A stretch of DNA of 64,000 bases from UMGS1519 sp050951095 (GCA_050951095.1 JBMNIQ010000005.1:434001-498000); one strand, 5' to 3'. Positions 25,284 to 34,583 are shown, counted from the first letter of the stretch. A program made the numbers and translations. The notes: generated by a model from the letters alone, not told the origin.

Positions 25284-25522
25284 CTCAGCTTTCCGCTATC
25301 ATTTCATCTCAATACCTTCACATTACGTTCATTAATCGAAGAAAGACATCTGCATGTAGGCTTGAAATTTTACAATGCCTGTGTTTTGCCAGATGAACGA
25401 CCTAAACATTTCCTATACACTACGCATTGGTAATGATTCGGGAATTAGTCTTGGACGGTTGGGCTGCTATGTACGGTTATTTTTCCCTGCAGGCGTCGCT
25501 GGCTGTCGGGAGAAGGAATTCG
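25284..25522 (+). other. AT-richer intergenic region before the TetR regulator
   Basis: The gene-free stretch 25218-25522 is about 305 nt. It begins with the pnp terminator. The rest is clearly more AT-rich than its surroundings, especially 25290-25430, and holds a -10-like TATACA (25414-25419) without a well-spaced -35. The frame of the regulator stays open upstream to 25427 but lacks similarity. No palindromic self-operator is obvious to me. Confidence 0.4.
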
Positions 25523-26134
25523 ATGAAGAAATCTGTCAGGGGAGATACCGATGAGCTGCTTTCCGCAGCGCTGGTGAAACGACTTCAAGAGGACTCATTG
25601 GACAAGATTTCCATCCGCAGCATCACGGATGAGTGCGGGTTGAACCGTCAGACGTTCTACTATCATTTCCGGGATATCTACGATCTGGCGGGTTGGATTC
25701 TCAAACGCGAGGCCTACCGCGTGGTCGATGCGGCAGCGGATTCCAAGGATACGCACGAATGCATCCGCAAGATGATCGAGGCCATGGACGAGAACCGGTC
25801 GTTCTTCATGGCGCTGTATGCCTCCTCGAATTTCGGCCAGCTCCGCCAGGTGTTCATGGATTACCTTACGGAAGCGCAGAAAAAGGAGCTTGACGGCTTC
25901 CTGCGGGGATACGGCTGGGGCGAAGGATACCCCGATTTCATCGCCCGCGTCGTCAGCCTCATCCTGACGGAGTTTCTTGAGAAGTGGCACAAGGGGCAGT
26001 CCGTCAACAACCTCGACCAATTCGTGGAGCGCTTCAGCACCTTCATCATGCAGCAGCAGAAGGGCGCCGAGGAGCTTTCGCCCGGTCCCGCGTTCGCGCA
26101 TGGCCGCGGCGCATCTTCGAGCAACTTCAAATAG
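25523..26134 (+). CDS. TetR/AcrR family transcriptional regulator
   Basis: 203 residues. The N-terminal TetR helix-turn-helix is SIRSITDECGLNRQTFYYHF (about 31-50), after a first helix ELLSAALVKRLQ. The C-terminal part (about 75-180) is helical and includes LAGWILKREA and FFMALYASSNFGQLRQVF, resembling the DhaS-like group of TetR proteins. The ligand is unknown. ATG 25523 has SD AGAAGGA. It is transcribed alone: pnp ends in a terminator upstream and another terminator follows. No obvious target gene such as an efflux pump is adjacent. Confidence 0.85.
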   Translation: MKKSVRGDTDELLSAALVKRLQEDSLDKISIRSITDECGLNRQTFYYHFRDIYDLAGWILKREAYRVVDAAADSKDTHECIRKMIEAMDENRSFFMALYASSNFGQLRQVFMDYLTEAQKKELDGFLRGYGWGEGYPDFIARVVSLILTEFLEKWHKGQSVNNLDQFVERFSTFIMQQQKGAEELSPGPAFAHGRGASSSNFK

Positions 26135-26183
26135 GCGCTGTCCGGGCGCACGTGCGCACTGCGCTTCATCGTCGTATTTTCCG

Positions 26184-26211
26184 CACCCCGTTCCTCGAAC
26201 GGGGTGTTTTT
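26184..26211 (+). terminator. Terminator of the TetR regulator gene
   Basis: CACCCCGTTC (26184-26193) and GAACGGGGTG (26197-26206) form a stem of up to 10 bp, followed by TTTTT (26207-26211). Confidence 0.85.
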
Positions 26212-26289
26212 CCCTGCAGCGCCGTGAACGCTGGTGTAGAGTGATTCAGGTATATGGCAGGGCGAATACGCGAATCGAGGGAAATGCCC

Positions 26290-27561
26290 ATGAAACCGAG
26301 GATCACGACGCTTGACAACGGGTTGACGGTAGCAACGGATACCATGCCCGATGTCCGATCGATCACCTTGGGCATCTGGCTGAATACCGGTTCGCGCGAC
26401 GAGCTTCCCACACAGGCGGGCATGGCGCATTTCATGGAGCACATGGTCTTCAAGGGCACGCCCGACCATACGGCCACCCAGCTCTCGGCGGCGTTCGATG
26501 CGCTTGGCGCCGAGCTGAACGCCTACACCACGAAGGAGTACACGTGCTTCCACGCGCGCTTCGTGGACGAATGCCTGCCGCAGGTGCTGCCGCTTATGGC
26601 CGAGATGGTCATCCGGTCCACATTCGCCGACGAGGATATCGAGCCCGAACGGAAAGTGGTGCTGGAAGAGATAGCCCGCAGCCAGGATACGCCGGACGAC
26701 TATGTGTTCGACCTGTTCTCGGACGCGCTGATGCCCACGCATCCGCTGGGCCGGCCGGTATTGGGAACGCGCGAGCTGGTGGCCTCGTACACGCATGACG
26801 ACTGCCGTGCGTTCCACGATGCCCACTATGTGACGCAGAACACGGTCGTCGCCGCAGCGGGCAACGTGGACCATGAGCAGCTGGTCTCCCTGGTGCGCAC
26901 ATGCTTCGCCCCCATGCCGCAGGGCGAACGCACGCAGCGTCCGGAGGCGCACGAGGACAGCCGCCGCTTTTTCGCCTGCCAGCAGCGCGAAACGGAGCAG
27001 GCGCATTTCGTCTACGGCATGCCTTGGGTGGATGCGTTCGATGAGCGTCGTTTCGCCGGGGCGCTGGGGTCGGCCATCCTGGGCGGCTCCATGTCATCGC
27101 GCCTGTTCCAGGAAGTCCGCGAGAAGAACGGCCTTGCCTACGCCGTGTTCAGCCAGGGCGCAACGTACCGCGATGCGGGCATGTTCTGCGTGTACTGCGG
27201 CACGCGTCCGGAGAACCTGCAGCAGACGCTTGCCATCGTGCAGCGCGAGCTTGCGCGCATGGCGGACGAGCCGCCCACGCAGGAGGAGGTCGACCGCCAA
27301 TGCGGCGCCATCTGCGGATCGCTGCTGCTGTCCCTGGAATCCACGGGCAGCCGCATGGGGCGGTTGGGTCGCGCGCTGACCATGGGAGTGCCGCTGCGCA
27401 GCGTGGACGAGCTGGTGGCGCTGTACCGCAGCCTGACGCCGGCCGATGTCCAGGCCGTGGCGGCGCAATTCCTGACGCAGAAGCCGACGGTTGCCGTGGT
27501 CTCGCCGTACGACGAGGACACGGTGCGCGGTTATGCGGAGGCGCTGAACGGCGTCGCATGA
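26290..27561 (+). CDS. M16 family zinc metallopeptidase
   Basis: 423 residues. The inverted zinc motif HxxEH is seen in GMAHFMEHMVFKGT (about residues 44-57), and the downstream zinc-binding Glu lies in the ERKVVLEEIARS region. The C-terminal inactive half contains SRLFQEVREKNGLAY, the Arg/Tyr substrate-holding motif. It resembles the B. subtilis MlpA (YmxG) type, which is likewise found near pnp and dap genes. ATG 26290 fits SD GAGGGA at 7 nt; ATG 26254 is in frame but lacks an SD. It leads the M16-dapB-dapA-rnj series. Confidence 0.9.
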   Translation: MKPRITTLDNGLTVATDTMPDVRSITLGIWLNTGSRDELPTQAGMAHFMEHMVFKGTPDHTATQLSAAFDALGAELNAYTTKEYTCFHARFVDECLPQVLPLMAEMVIRSTFADEDIEPERKVVLEEIARSQDTPDDYVFDLFSDALMPTHPLGRPVLGTRELVASYTHDDCRAFHDAHYVTQNTVVAAAGNVDHEQLVSLVRTCFAPMPQGERTQRPEAHEDSRRFFACQQRETEQAHFVYGMPWVDAFDERRFAGALGSAILGGSMSSRLFQEVREKNGLAYAVFSQGATYRDAGMFCVYCGTRPENLQQTLAIVQRELARMADEPPTQEEVDRQCGAICGSLLLSLESTGSRMGRLGRALTMGVPLRSVDELVALYRSLTPADVQAVAAQFLTQKPTVAVVSPYDEDTVRGYAEALNGVA

Positions 27562-27642
27562 TGCGGCGTAACAGAGGATGAGACGTGTTTGGCGGGACGG
27601 GCGGAAAACGCCTGTCCGCTTCAGAGAGAAAGGTGTAACACG

Positions 27643-28407
27643 ATGATCGATGTGGCTGTAATCGGATATGCCGGCCGCATGGGGGATGCCGTGGTCCAGG
27701 CCGTCACCCAGGCAGACGACATGCAGGTGGCCTGCGGCGTGGACCCGAATGCCGCCGAGGCCCCGTTCCCCACGTTCCGCACTATCCAGGAGGCGCTCGA
27801 CGCCGTGTCGTTCGACGTCATGGTCGATTTCACGCAGCCCGATGTGGTGGAGGGCAACATCCGCGCCGCGCTGCCGGCGGGCGTGGACTGCGTCATCGGC
27901 ACCACGGGGCTGGCGCCCGAGAAGCTGGAGGAGCTCTCGTCGCTGGCGCCTGAGGGAACGTGCCTGTTCGTGGCTCCGAACTTCACCATCGGCGCCGTGC
28001 TCATGATGCAGTTCGCGAAGCAGGCGGCCCCGTATTTCCCCGAGGCCGAGGTCATCGAGTACCACCATGCGAACAAGAAGGACGCTCCCAGCGGCACGGC
28101 CACGCGCACGGCGGCCATCATCCACGAGGCGCGCGGACGCGTCAGCGAGGCTCCCGGCAAGGAGACGGAGATTCCCGGTGCAGAAGGAGCCCGCGGCGCG
28201 CTCATCGAGGGCGTTCCCGTGCATTCCGTGCGCTCCATGGGCTTCGTTGCCAGCCAGGAGGTCGTGTTCGGCTCCATGGGCCAGACGCTCACCATCCGGC
28301 ATGATTCGTGGGACCGCATGTCCTACATGCCCGGCGTGCTGCTGGCCATCCGCAACATGGCCTCTCACAGCGGCTTGATTGTCGGTTTGGAGAACTTCCT
28401 CTCTTAG
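27643..28407 (+). CDS. dapB: 4-hydroxy-tetrahydrodipicolinate reductase
   Basis: 254 residues. The N-terminal dinucleotide fold is VAVIGYAGRMGDAVV, and the catalytic/substrate signature is EYHHANKKDAPSGTA (about 141-155). It reduces HTPA to tetrahydrodipicolinate in diaminopimelate/lysine synthesis. ATG 27643 follows GAGAAAGGTG; the frame extends to 27589 without similarity. dapA follows after a 133-nt structured gap. dapF lies at 47 kb in the same window. Confidence 0.96.
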   Translation: MIDVAVIGYAGRMGDAVVQAVTQADDMQVACGVDPNAAEAPFPTFRTIQEALDAVSFDVMVDFTQPDVVEGNIRAALPAGVDCVIGTTGLAPEKLEELSSLAPEGTCLFVAPNFTIGAVLMMQFAKQAAPYFPEAEVIEYHHANKKDAPSGTATRTAAIIHEARGRVSEAPGKETEIPGAEGARGALIEGVPVHSVRSMGFVASQEVVFGSMGQTLTIRHDSWDRMSYMPGVLLAIRNMASHSGLIVGLENFLS

Positions 28408-28418
28408 ACCCACTTTCA

Positions 28419-28516
28419 TGTGATAATAGGTTTCAGCTTGGCATGCCCCGAGGGTGGCATGCCCATGATGCAAGGCATATGCACGTGCATGCGCACCCGT
28501 CGGAGGGCGGGTGCGC
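28419..28516 (+). promoter_or_regulatory. dapA promoter and structured leader
   Basis: An extended -10, TGT-GATAAT (28419-28427), lies just after dapB. The leader holds two copies of the self-complementary octamer GGCATGCC (28440-28447 and 28456-28463). It also has a 9-bp hairpin GCGCACCCG (28491-28499) / CGGGTGCGC (28508-28516) ending 12 nt before the SD. It suggests dapA is separately transcribed and possibly controlled at RNA level. It is too short for a lysine riboswitch. Confidence 0.45.
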
Positions 28517-28540
28517 CTCGCAACGGTTAGGAGAAGCTTT

Positions 28541-29437
28541 ATGGCAGAGGGAACACCTATTTTCGGCACCATGATCCCCGCGATGGTCACGCCCTTCGAC
28601 AAGGACGGCGAGCTGGACCTGGATCAGGCCCAGAAGCTTGCCGAGCGCCTGGCTGAGGGCGGCGCCAACGGCTTGGTCATCAATGGTACGACCGGCGAAA
28701 GCCCCACGGTGTTCTATCCGCAGAAGATGAAGCTGTTCAGCGCCGTCGTCGAAGCGGTTGGCGGAAAGGTGCCCATCGTAGCGAATGTGGGCGACAACTG
28801 CACCGCCGATACCGTCGACTTCGCGCGCAACGTGGAAAAGCTGGGCGTGGACGGACTCATGCTGGTCGTCCCGTATTACAACAAGCCTCCGCAAGAGGGG
28901 CTGTACCGCCATTTCCGCACCATCGCCGAATCCGTGGATAAGCCCGTCATCATGTACAACATTCCCGGCCGCTGCGTCATCAACATGACGGCCGAGACCA
29001 CCCTCCGTCTGGCAAACGATGTCGAGAACATCGTCGCAATCAAAGAAGCAAGCGGCGATATGGAGCAGATCAAGCAGATCATCGACAATGCCCCCGATAA
29101 CTTCTGGGTGTATTCCGGCGATGACGACCAGACCTACGACATCATGAAACTCGGCGGCGCAGGAGTCATCTCCACCGTCGGCAATGTTGCTCCCGGCCGG
29201 ATGAGGGAAATCGTCGACTTGTGCAGCAAGGGCGATTTCGAAGCAGCGAGTGTCGCCAACGAGGCGCTGCGTCCGCTGATGAGAGAGCTTTTCACCACGT
29301 CCAACCCGATCATGGTGAAAGAGGCACTGAACCTGAGCGGCTTCAATGTGGGCGGTCTGCGCCTGCCGCTCATCCCGGCTACGCCGGAGCAGTCTGCCGA
29401 ACTCGCGGATGTCATGCGCCAGGTGGGCGTGCTCTAA
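28541..29437 (+). CDS. dapA: 4-hydroxy-tetrahydrodipicolinate synthase
   Basis: 298 residues, standard. The TIM-barrel motifs are GTTGESPT (about 49-56), VVPYYNKPPQEGLYRHF (109-125), the proton-relay Tyr139 in MYNIPGR and the Schiff-base Lys168 in VAIKEASGD. It condenses pyruvate with aspartate semialdehyde, the committed step of diaminopimelate synthesis. ATG 28541 with SD AGGAGA; an upstream in-frame GTG at 28511 falls inside the leader hairpin and is rejected. rnj begins 18 nt after it. Confidence 0.97.
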   Translation: MAEGTPIFGTMIPAMVTPFDKDGELDLDQAQKLAERLAEGGANGLVINGTTGESPTVFYPQKMKLFSAVVEAVGGKVPIVANVGDNCTADTVDFARNVEKLGVDGLMLVVPYYNKPPQEGLYRHFRTIAESVDKPVIMYNIPGRCVINMTAETTLRLANDVENIVAIKEASGDMEQIKQIIDNAPDNFWVYSGDDDQTYDIMKLGGAGVISTVGNVAPGRMREIVDLCSKGDFEAASVANEALRPLMRELFTTSNPIMVKEALNLSGFNVGGLRLPLIPATPEQSAELADVMRQVGVL

Positions 29438-29455
29438 ACCGTAGTTAAGGAACCC

Positions 29456-31636
29456 ATGACAGAACAACAGAAGAACGAGGACCGCGGCGCCCAGGAGACG
29501 GGCCGCGGTTCTCATGCTGCCTCCGAGAATAAGTCTGCGAAGGGCCAGAAGAAGCAGCAGCGGAAGGGCCATGCGAAGGGCAAGGCACAGGATGCGGCTG
29601 CGCAGAAGCAGTCGGGTGCGAAGTCCAAGAAGTCGGATAAGCCGGCTAAGAAGAAGGATGCCGCGAAGAAGTCGAAGGATGCGAAGAACGGCAAGGATGC
29701 CGAGAAGGGCAATGCCGCAAAGCAGGCCGCTTCCGGCAAGAAGGCCGCCCAAGGCTCCCGGAATGCTTCGGACGGCAAGTCCGGCGAGAAGGCCGAACAC
29801 GGCAATCATCGCGGGGGACGCCGCCGCCGTACGCAGTATCGCCGCCATGTGAATCTGGAGCAGAAGCGCCCCGAGCTTTCGCGCGGTGCCGCTGCCGGCA
29901 ACGGGGAGAACCTCGCAGCTGCGCGCCGTCGCAGCCTCATCGATCCCGCCCGCCGTCATTTCATGAGCCCGGAAAAGGATCCGGATGCCGTGCTGAAGGT
30001 CATCCCGCTGGGCGGCCTGGACGCTATCGGCAAGAACATGACCGTGTTCGAATGCGGAGACGACATCGTGCTCGACGATGCCGGCTGCATGTTCCCGGAC
30101 GACAACCATCCCGGTATCGACCTGATCCTGCCGGACTATTCGTACCTGCTCCAGAACGCCGAGAAACTGCGCGGCATCGTGATCACGCACGGTCACGAGG
30201 ACCATACCGGCGCCCTGCCGTATGTGATGAAGGACCTGGATTGCGAGGTGCCCATTTACGGCACGAAGATGACGTTGGGCCTGATCGAGGGCAAGTTCAA
30301 GGAGCATCACGTCAAGAACGCGAAGCTGATCGAGATCAAGCCCGGCCAGAGCATCAAGATGGGCTGCTTCACGGCGAACTTCTTCGCGGTGAACCACAGC
30401 ATCCCCGGCTCCGTAGGCATCTTCCTGAACAGCCCCGCGGGCAACGTGCTGCATACCGGCGACTTCAAGCTGGACCAGACGCCCATCGACGGCATCACTA
30501 CGGATTTCGGCGCCATCGCGGAATACAGCCGCATCGGCGTGGACCTGCTCATGTCCGACTCCACGAACGCGAACATCCCCACGTTCACGCCGTCGGAGGC
30601 AGAGGTGGGCAAGGTGCTGAACCGCATCATCGCGCAGGCTACGGGCCGCGTGGTCATCGCGTCGTTCGCCAGCCATATCCACCGCATGCAGCAGATCTGC
30701 GACGCCGCCATCGCGAACGGCCGCAAGGTCGTCGTCACGGGCCGCTCCATGGTGCAGAACACGGATATCGCGCGCCGTTTGGGCTATCTGCATATCTCGG
30801 ACGACAACCTGCTGGATGCGTACTATATGAAGGACGTGCCGCCCGAGCAGGTCGTGGTCATGTGCACCGGCAGCCAGGGCGAGCCGCTCTCCGCGCTTGC
30901 GCGCATTGCCAGCGGCAACCATAAGACCATCTCCATCGAGAAGGGCGATACGGTCATCATCTCCGCATCTCCCGTTCCCGGCAACGAGAAGGCCGTCACG
31001 AACATCATGAACCTGCTGTCGAAGATCGGCGCGGATGTGTGGGACAAGAAGCGCGCACGCGTGCACGTTTCCGGCCACGCAGGCGCCGAGGAGCTGAAGA
31101 TCATGCTGTCGCTGGCGAAGCCGAAGGCGTTCATGCCCGTGCACGGCGAGGCCATGCACCTGCGTGCGCATGCGAAGCTGGGCGAGGCAACGGGCGTGCC
31201 GCCCGAGCAGATCTTCATCCTGGACAACGGCGACACGCTGGAGCTTTCCGCGCATGGCGTCGAACGCGGCGAGACCGTGCAGAACGGCATCGTCTTGGTG
31301 GACGGCCTGCGCGTGGGCGACACGAGCGAAGAGGTGCTGAACGAGCGCAACAACTTGTCCGAGCAGGGCTTCGCCACCATCGCCGCCGCCGTCGACCGCG
31401 GCAGCCGCCGCATCGTCGGCAACGTGCAGGTGGAGATGCACGGCATCACGTCCGGCGAGGATTACCTCATGCAGGAAGATGCCACGTCGCGCGTGACGAA
31501 GAAGCTGAACGAGGCGCTGCGCGACAACAAGCCCACGAAGGAGCTGAAGAAGGCCGCGCGCAACGCGCTTCTGGATGTTCTTTGGCGGAACATCAAGCAA
31601 CGCCCCATGGTGATTGTGAACATACTGGAGGTTTAG
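29456..31636 (+). CDS. rnj: Ribonuclease J with a long basic N-terminal extension
   Basis: 726 residues against about 555 in B. subtilis RNase J1. The catalytic part starts near residue 175 (LKVIPLGGLDAIGKNMTVFE) and contains the metallo-beta-lactamase motif THGHEDHTGALPY (about 242), the beta-CASP region (SDSTNANIP; FASHIHRMQQI) and MPVHGEAMHLRAHAKL. It is a 5'-3' exonuclease and endonuclease of mRNA and rRNA. Residues 1 to about 165 are Lys/Ala/Gly-rich, low complexity, ending in an Arg-rich patch, probably a disordered RNA or partner-binding arm as in actinobacterial RNase E/J relatives. The dapA-rnj order is widespread. Confidence 0.95.
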   Translation: MTEQQKNEDRGAQETGRGSHAASENKSAKGQKKQQRKGHAKGKAQDAAAQKQSGAKSKKSDKPAKKKDAAKKSKDAKNGKDAEKGNAAKQAASGKKAAQGSRNASDGKSGEKAEHGNHRGGRRRRTQYRRHVNLEQKRPELSRGAAAGNGENLAAARRRSLIDPARRHFMSPEKDPDAVLKVIPLGGLDAIGKNMTVFECGDDIVLDDAGCMFPDDNHPGIDLILPDYSYLLQNAEKLRGIVITHGHEDHTGALPYVMKDLDCEVPIYGTKMTLGLIEGKFKEHHVKNAKLIEIKPGQSIKMGCFTANFFAVNHSIPGSVGIFLNSPAGNVLHTGDFKLDQTPIDGITTDFGAIAEYSRIGVDLLMSDSTNANIPTFTPSEAEVGKVLNRIIAQATGRVVIASFASHIHRMQQICDAAIANGRKVVVTGRSMVQNTDIARRLGYLHISDDNLLDAYYMKDVPPEQVVVMCTGSQGEPLSALARIASGNHKTISIEKGDTVIISASPVPGNEKAVTNIMNLLSKIGADVWDKKRARVHVSGHAGAEELKIMLSLAKPKAFMPVHGEAMHLRAHAKLGEATGVPPEQIFILDNGDTLELSAHGVERGETVQNGIVLVDGLRVGDTSEEVLNERNNLSEQGFATIAAAVDRGSRRIVGNVQVEMHGITSGEDYLMQEDATSRVTKKLNEALRDNKPTKELKKAARNALLDVLWRNIKQRPMVIVNILEV

Positions 31637-31643
31637 ATATAAT
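31614..31643 (+). promoter_or_regulatory. Candidate promoter for ftsK overlapping the rnj 3' end
   Basis: TTGTGA (31614-31619), 18 nt, then a perfect TATAAT (31638-31643) spanning the rnj stop region. A transcript started here would cross the terminator at 31704-31738 before reaching ftsK. Confidence 0.5.
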
Positions 31644-31703
31644 CACCTCTTGGAATGTTTGCCGCTGCGGCGCATGCATCTGTCGCCGCGGCGGTTGCCG
31701 ATT

Positions 31704-31740
31704 CCGTCCCGTGCCGCGCACGGGGCGGTTTTGGTTTTTA
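31704..31740 (+). terminator. Intrinsic terminator between rnj and ftsK
   Basis: CCGTCCCGTGC (31704-31714) and GCACGGGGCGG (31718-31728) form an 11-bp stem with one G-U pair, followed by TTTTGGTTTTTA. It ends rnj transcripts and may attenuate any transcript from the 31614 promoter. Confidence 0.85.
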
Positions 31741-31794
31741 TAAGCCGTAAATGTACATCGCACCAGAAACGCAGCAGAAGGATCGGTTTTACCG

Positions 31795-34563
31795 TTGGCA
31801 TCCAGGAACACCTCGAACAATAAGCGATCTGCCGGCGCATCGCGCAAGGCCCAATCCCCGGCGGCGAAGAACGCCCAGCGCCGGGGGAGCGCGCACGGTG
31901 CGGCGAACGCGCCCAGCCAGCCCGAAGAGCACCTGCTTGATGAGCGCACGCGCCGCGACATCTCGGGCGTCATCGCCGTCATCGCCGCCATCGCGCTGTT
32001 CGTCATGGTGTATATGCCGGGCAACGGCTTGGTGACGCGTGCGGTCAGCGAATGGATGCACCTGCTGTTCGGCTTCGGCGCGTATCTGCTGCCGCTCATG
32101 CTGCTGCTCGTCGGCGTCACGTTCGTTGCGAAGTTCGAAGAGGAGCGCATGCCCGCGCGCGTTTCCGTGGGCCTGCTGGTCATGTGGATTGCCATTGTGG
32201 GCATGCTGGGCACGTTCACTCCGGACGTTACGACGCACAATATGCAGGCGCTGTTCACGGAGAGCCACCTGCTGTCGCAGGGCGGTTATCTGGGCGCCGG
32301 CATAGCATGGGCGGGCATATCGCTGTTCGGCCAGGTTGTCACCGCCATCATCCTGGTCGGGCTCATCGTGATCTCGCTGCTCATCATCGGCTTCTCGCTG
32401 TCGGCGCTTGTGGAGAAGGCCCGCGTTGCCCAGACGCGCTTCAAGCAGAACCGCCGGGCAGAACGGCGTATGCGCGAGGCCGAGGAGAATGCGGCCGCAC
32501 AGGATGAGGACGAAGACGAGGAGGGCGACCCCTTCGAGGACGTGCCGGTTGCCGGGCAGGCCACGCGGCGGTTCGCCGACCCGGAATCCGTGCGCGAGCA
32601 GCCTACGCGCATCCTGCATCGCCGCAGCCGTACCAGCGCCCCCTTCGCGAACGAGCAAGCGGATGCAGGAGAAGCACCGGCTGCAGATGCTGACGACCTT
32701 TCGAACCAGAAGACGGCCGGCATCGGCTTCGGCAGCCAGCGCACGCGCCGTCTGGGATCGGATGCCGTTGCGAATGCCGCTGCGGCAGCTCCTGTTGCCG
32801 CAGATGTCGTGCCGACGGACGGCATGACCAGGAAGCTGGGTGCGAAGAAGCGCGTCGAGACGCAGCTGGACGAACTGGCATCGAAGCCGAAGCCCGCGCA
32901 TACCGCTGCCGGCAAGAAGCCGAAGCCGCGCAACAGCGCGAAGGCGACGAAGGCGGCGGGTGCTGCCGCGGGCGCTGCAGCGGGTGCGGCAGCTGCTGCG
33001 GCGGGCAGGTCTGCGGCCGGCAAGGCGCGCGCGGCGGCGAAGAAGGCGGCCGAGGGCCCGTTGGGCATGCCGTACCCGACCGAGGACTTCGAGCTTCCGC
33101 CCATGAGCCTGCTGAAGAAATCCGCCTCGAATGCCGTCAGCGGCGAGAGCGAGGAATCGCTGCGCCAGACGGGCTTGGTGCTCCAGCAGACGCTGAACGA
33201 TTTCAACGTGGACTGCAAGGTGGTGGACTGGGTTGCCGGCCCCACGGTCACGCTGTTCCAGATTGCGCTGCCGTCCGGCGTCCGCGTGAACCGCGTGACG
33301 AATCTGGCCGACGACATCGCGCTGGCGCTCGCCGCCCCGGGCGTGCGCATCTTCAGCCCGGTGCCCGGCACGAACCATGTGGGCGTCGAGGTGCCGAACA
33401 AGGAGCGCCAGACCGTGCTGCTGGGCGACGTGCTGCCGGCCGCCGGCCCCGGTCCGCTGCAGATGGCGCTCGGCCGCGACGTCGAGGGCCACGATGTGGT
33501 CTCGGACCTGGCGAAGATGCCGCACCTGCTCATCGGCGGCACCACCGGTTCCGGCAAGTCCGTGTCCATCAACAGCATGATCATGTCCATCCTCATGCGC
33601 TCCACGCCCGACGAGGTGCGCATGATCCTGATCGATCCGAAGCGCGTCGAGTTCATGCCCTACAACGGCATTCCGCACCTGTACGTTCCCGTGGTGACGG
33701 AGCCGAAAGAAGCCGCCAGCGCGTTGTCGTGGGGCGTCGCGGAGATGGAGCGCCGCCTGAAGGTCATGTCGAAGGCCGGCGCGCGCGATATCAAGCAGTA
33801 CAACGCGAAGGTGCATCAGGGCCTGCTGGACTCGGATGAGGGCACGGCGGACCAGATGCCGTATATCGTCATCGTCATCGACGAGCTGGCCGACCTCATG
33901 ATGAACGTGGGCAAGGACGTGGAGTACTCCATCAGCCGCCTGGCGCAGCTGGCCCGCGCGGCGGGCATCCATCTGATCGTGGCCACGCAGCGTCCTTCCA
34001 CGAAGGTCGTCACGGGCCTGATCAAGGCGAACATCACGAACCGCATCGCGTTCAACGTGGCCACGGGCATCGACTCGCGCGTCATCTTGGACTCCACCGG
34101 TGCCGAGAACCTTATCGGCTTGGGCGATATGCTGCTGTCGAAACCCGAGCTGGCAAAGCCCCAGCGCCTGCAGGGCTGCTTCGTGGGCGAAGAGGAGATC
34201 AATGAAGTCGTCGACCACCTGAAGACGCAGGGCGAGCCGGAATATCACAAGGAGATCCTGCAGACGAACCTCATGTCCATGGGGACGGAGGTCCATGGCT
34301 CGAACGGCTCGGCGGCGAATCTCGACCCGCTGTTGTGGGACGCCGCCGAAATCGTGGTGGGCAGCAAGCTGGGCTCCACGTCGAATCTGCAGCGCCGCCT
34401 GCAAGTTGGCTATTCCAGGGCGGGGCGTATAATGGATATGCTTGAGGAAAAGGGCGTAGTGGGCCCTGCGAACGGCAGCAAGCCGCGCGAAGTGCTGGTG
34501 GATGAGCTCGAACTGGAGACCATCAAGGCCTTCGAGCAGGCCGACCAGGCCGCTTCCGATTAG
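31795..34563 (+). CDS. ftsK: DNA translocase FtsK/SpoIIIE
   Basis: 922 residues. There are four membrane helices in about residues 55-200. A long disordered linker (about 210-420) follows, rich in Ala/Lys near its end. The RecA-like motor has Walker A GGTTGSGKS (about 580-588) and Walker B IVIVIDELADLMM. A gamma winged-helix DNA-reading domain ends the protein (SNLQRRLQVGYSRAGRIMDMLEEKG). It pumps chromosome ends through the closing septum. No ATG precedes the first membrane helix in this frame, so TTG 31795 is proposed, with AGAAGGA 12 nt upstream. rodZ follows by 20 nt. Confidence 0.94.
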   Translation: MASRNTSNNKRSAGASRKAQSPAAKNAQRRGSAHGAANAPSQPEEHLLDERTRRDISGVIAVIAAIALFVMVYMPGNGLVTRAVSEWMHLLFGFGAYLLPLMLLLVGVTFVAKFEEERMPARVSVGLLVMWIAIVGMLGTFTPDVTTHNMQALFTESHLLSQGGYLGAGIAWAGISLFGQVVTAIILVGLIVISLLIIGFSLSALVEKARVAQTRFKQNRRAERRMREAEENAAAQDEDEDEEGDPFEDVPVAGQATRRFADPESVREQPTRILHRRSRTSAPFANEQADAGEAPAADADDLSNQKTAGIGFGSQRTRRLGSDAVANAAAAAPVAADVVPTDGMTRKLGAKKRVETQLDELASKPKPAHTAAGKKPKPRNSAKATKAAGAAAGAAAGAAAAAAGRSAAGKARAAAKKAAEGPLGMPYPTEDFELPPMSLLKKSASNAVSGESEESLRQTGLVLQQTLNDFNVDCKVVDWVAGPTVTLFQIALPSGVRVNRVTNLADDIALALAAPGVRIFSPVPGTNHVGVEVPNKERQTVLLGDVLPAAGPGPLQMALGRDVEGHDVVSDLAKMPHLLIGGTTGSGKSVSINSMIMSILMRSTPDEVRMILIDPKRVEFMPYNGIPHLYVPVVTEPKEAASALSWGVAEMERRLKVMSKAGARDIKQYNAKVHQGLLDSDEGTADQMPYIVIVIDELADLMMNVGKDVEYSISRLAQLARAAGIHLIVATQRPSTKVVTGLIKANITNRIAFNVATGIDSRVILDSTGAENLIGLGDMLLSKPELAKPQRLQGCFVGEEEINEVVDHLKTQGEPEYHKEILQTNLMSMGTEVHGSNGSAANLDPLLWDAAEIVVGSKLGSTSNLQRRLQVGYSRAGRIMDMLEEKGVVGPANGSKPREVLVDELELETIKAFEQADQAASD

Positions 34564-34583
34564 GGCGAGAAGGAGGACGCAAG

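Noticed and set aside
28408..28540. Lysine riboswitch before dapA
   Set aside because: The interval is 133 nt and shows only short hairpins; the lysine riboswitch is larger with a five-helix junction and conserved core I do not see.
28433..31600. Very long open frame on the - strand opposite dapA and rnj
   Set aside because: It mirrors two clearly identified genes, has His/Arg/Ala-biased low-information translation and no SD or domain. GC-rich codon bias on one strand opens such antisense frames.
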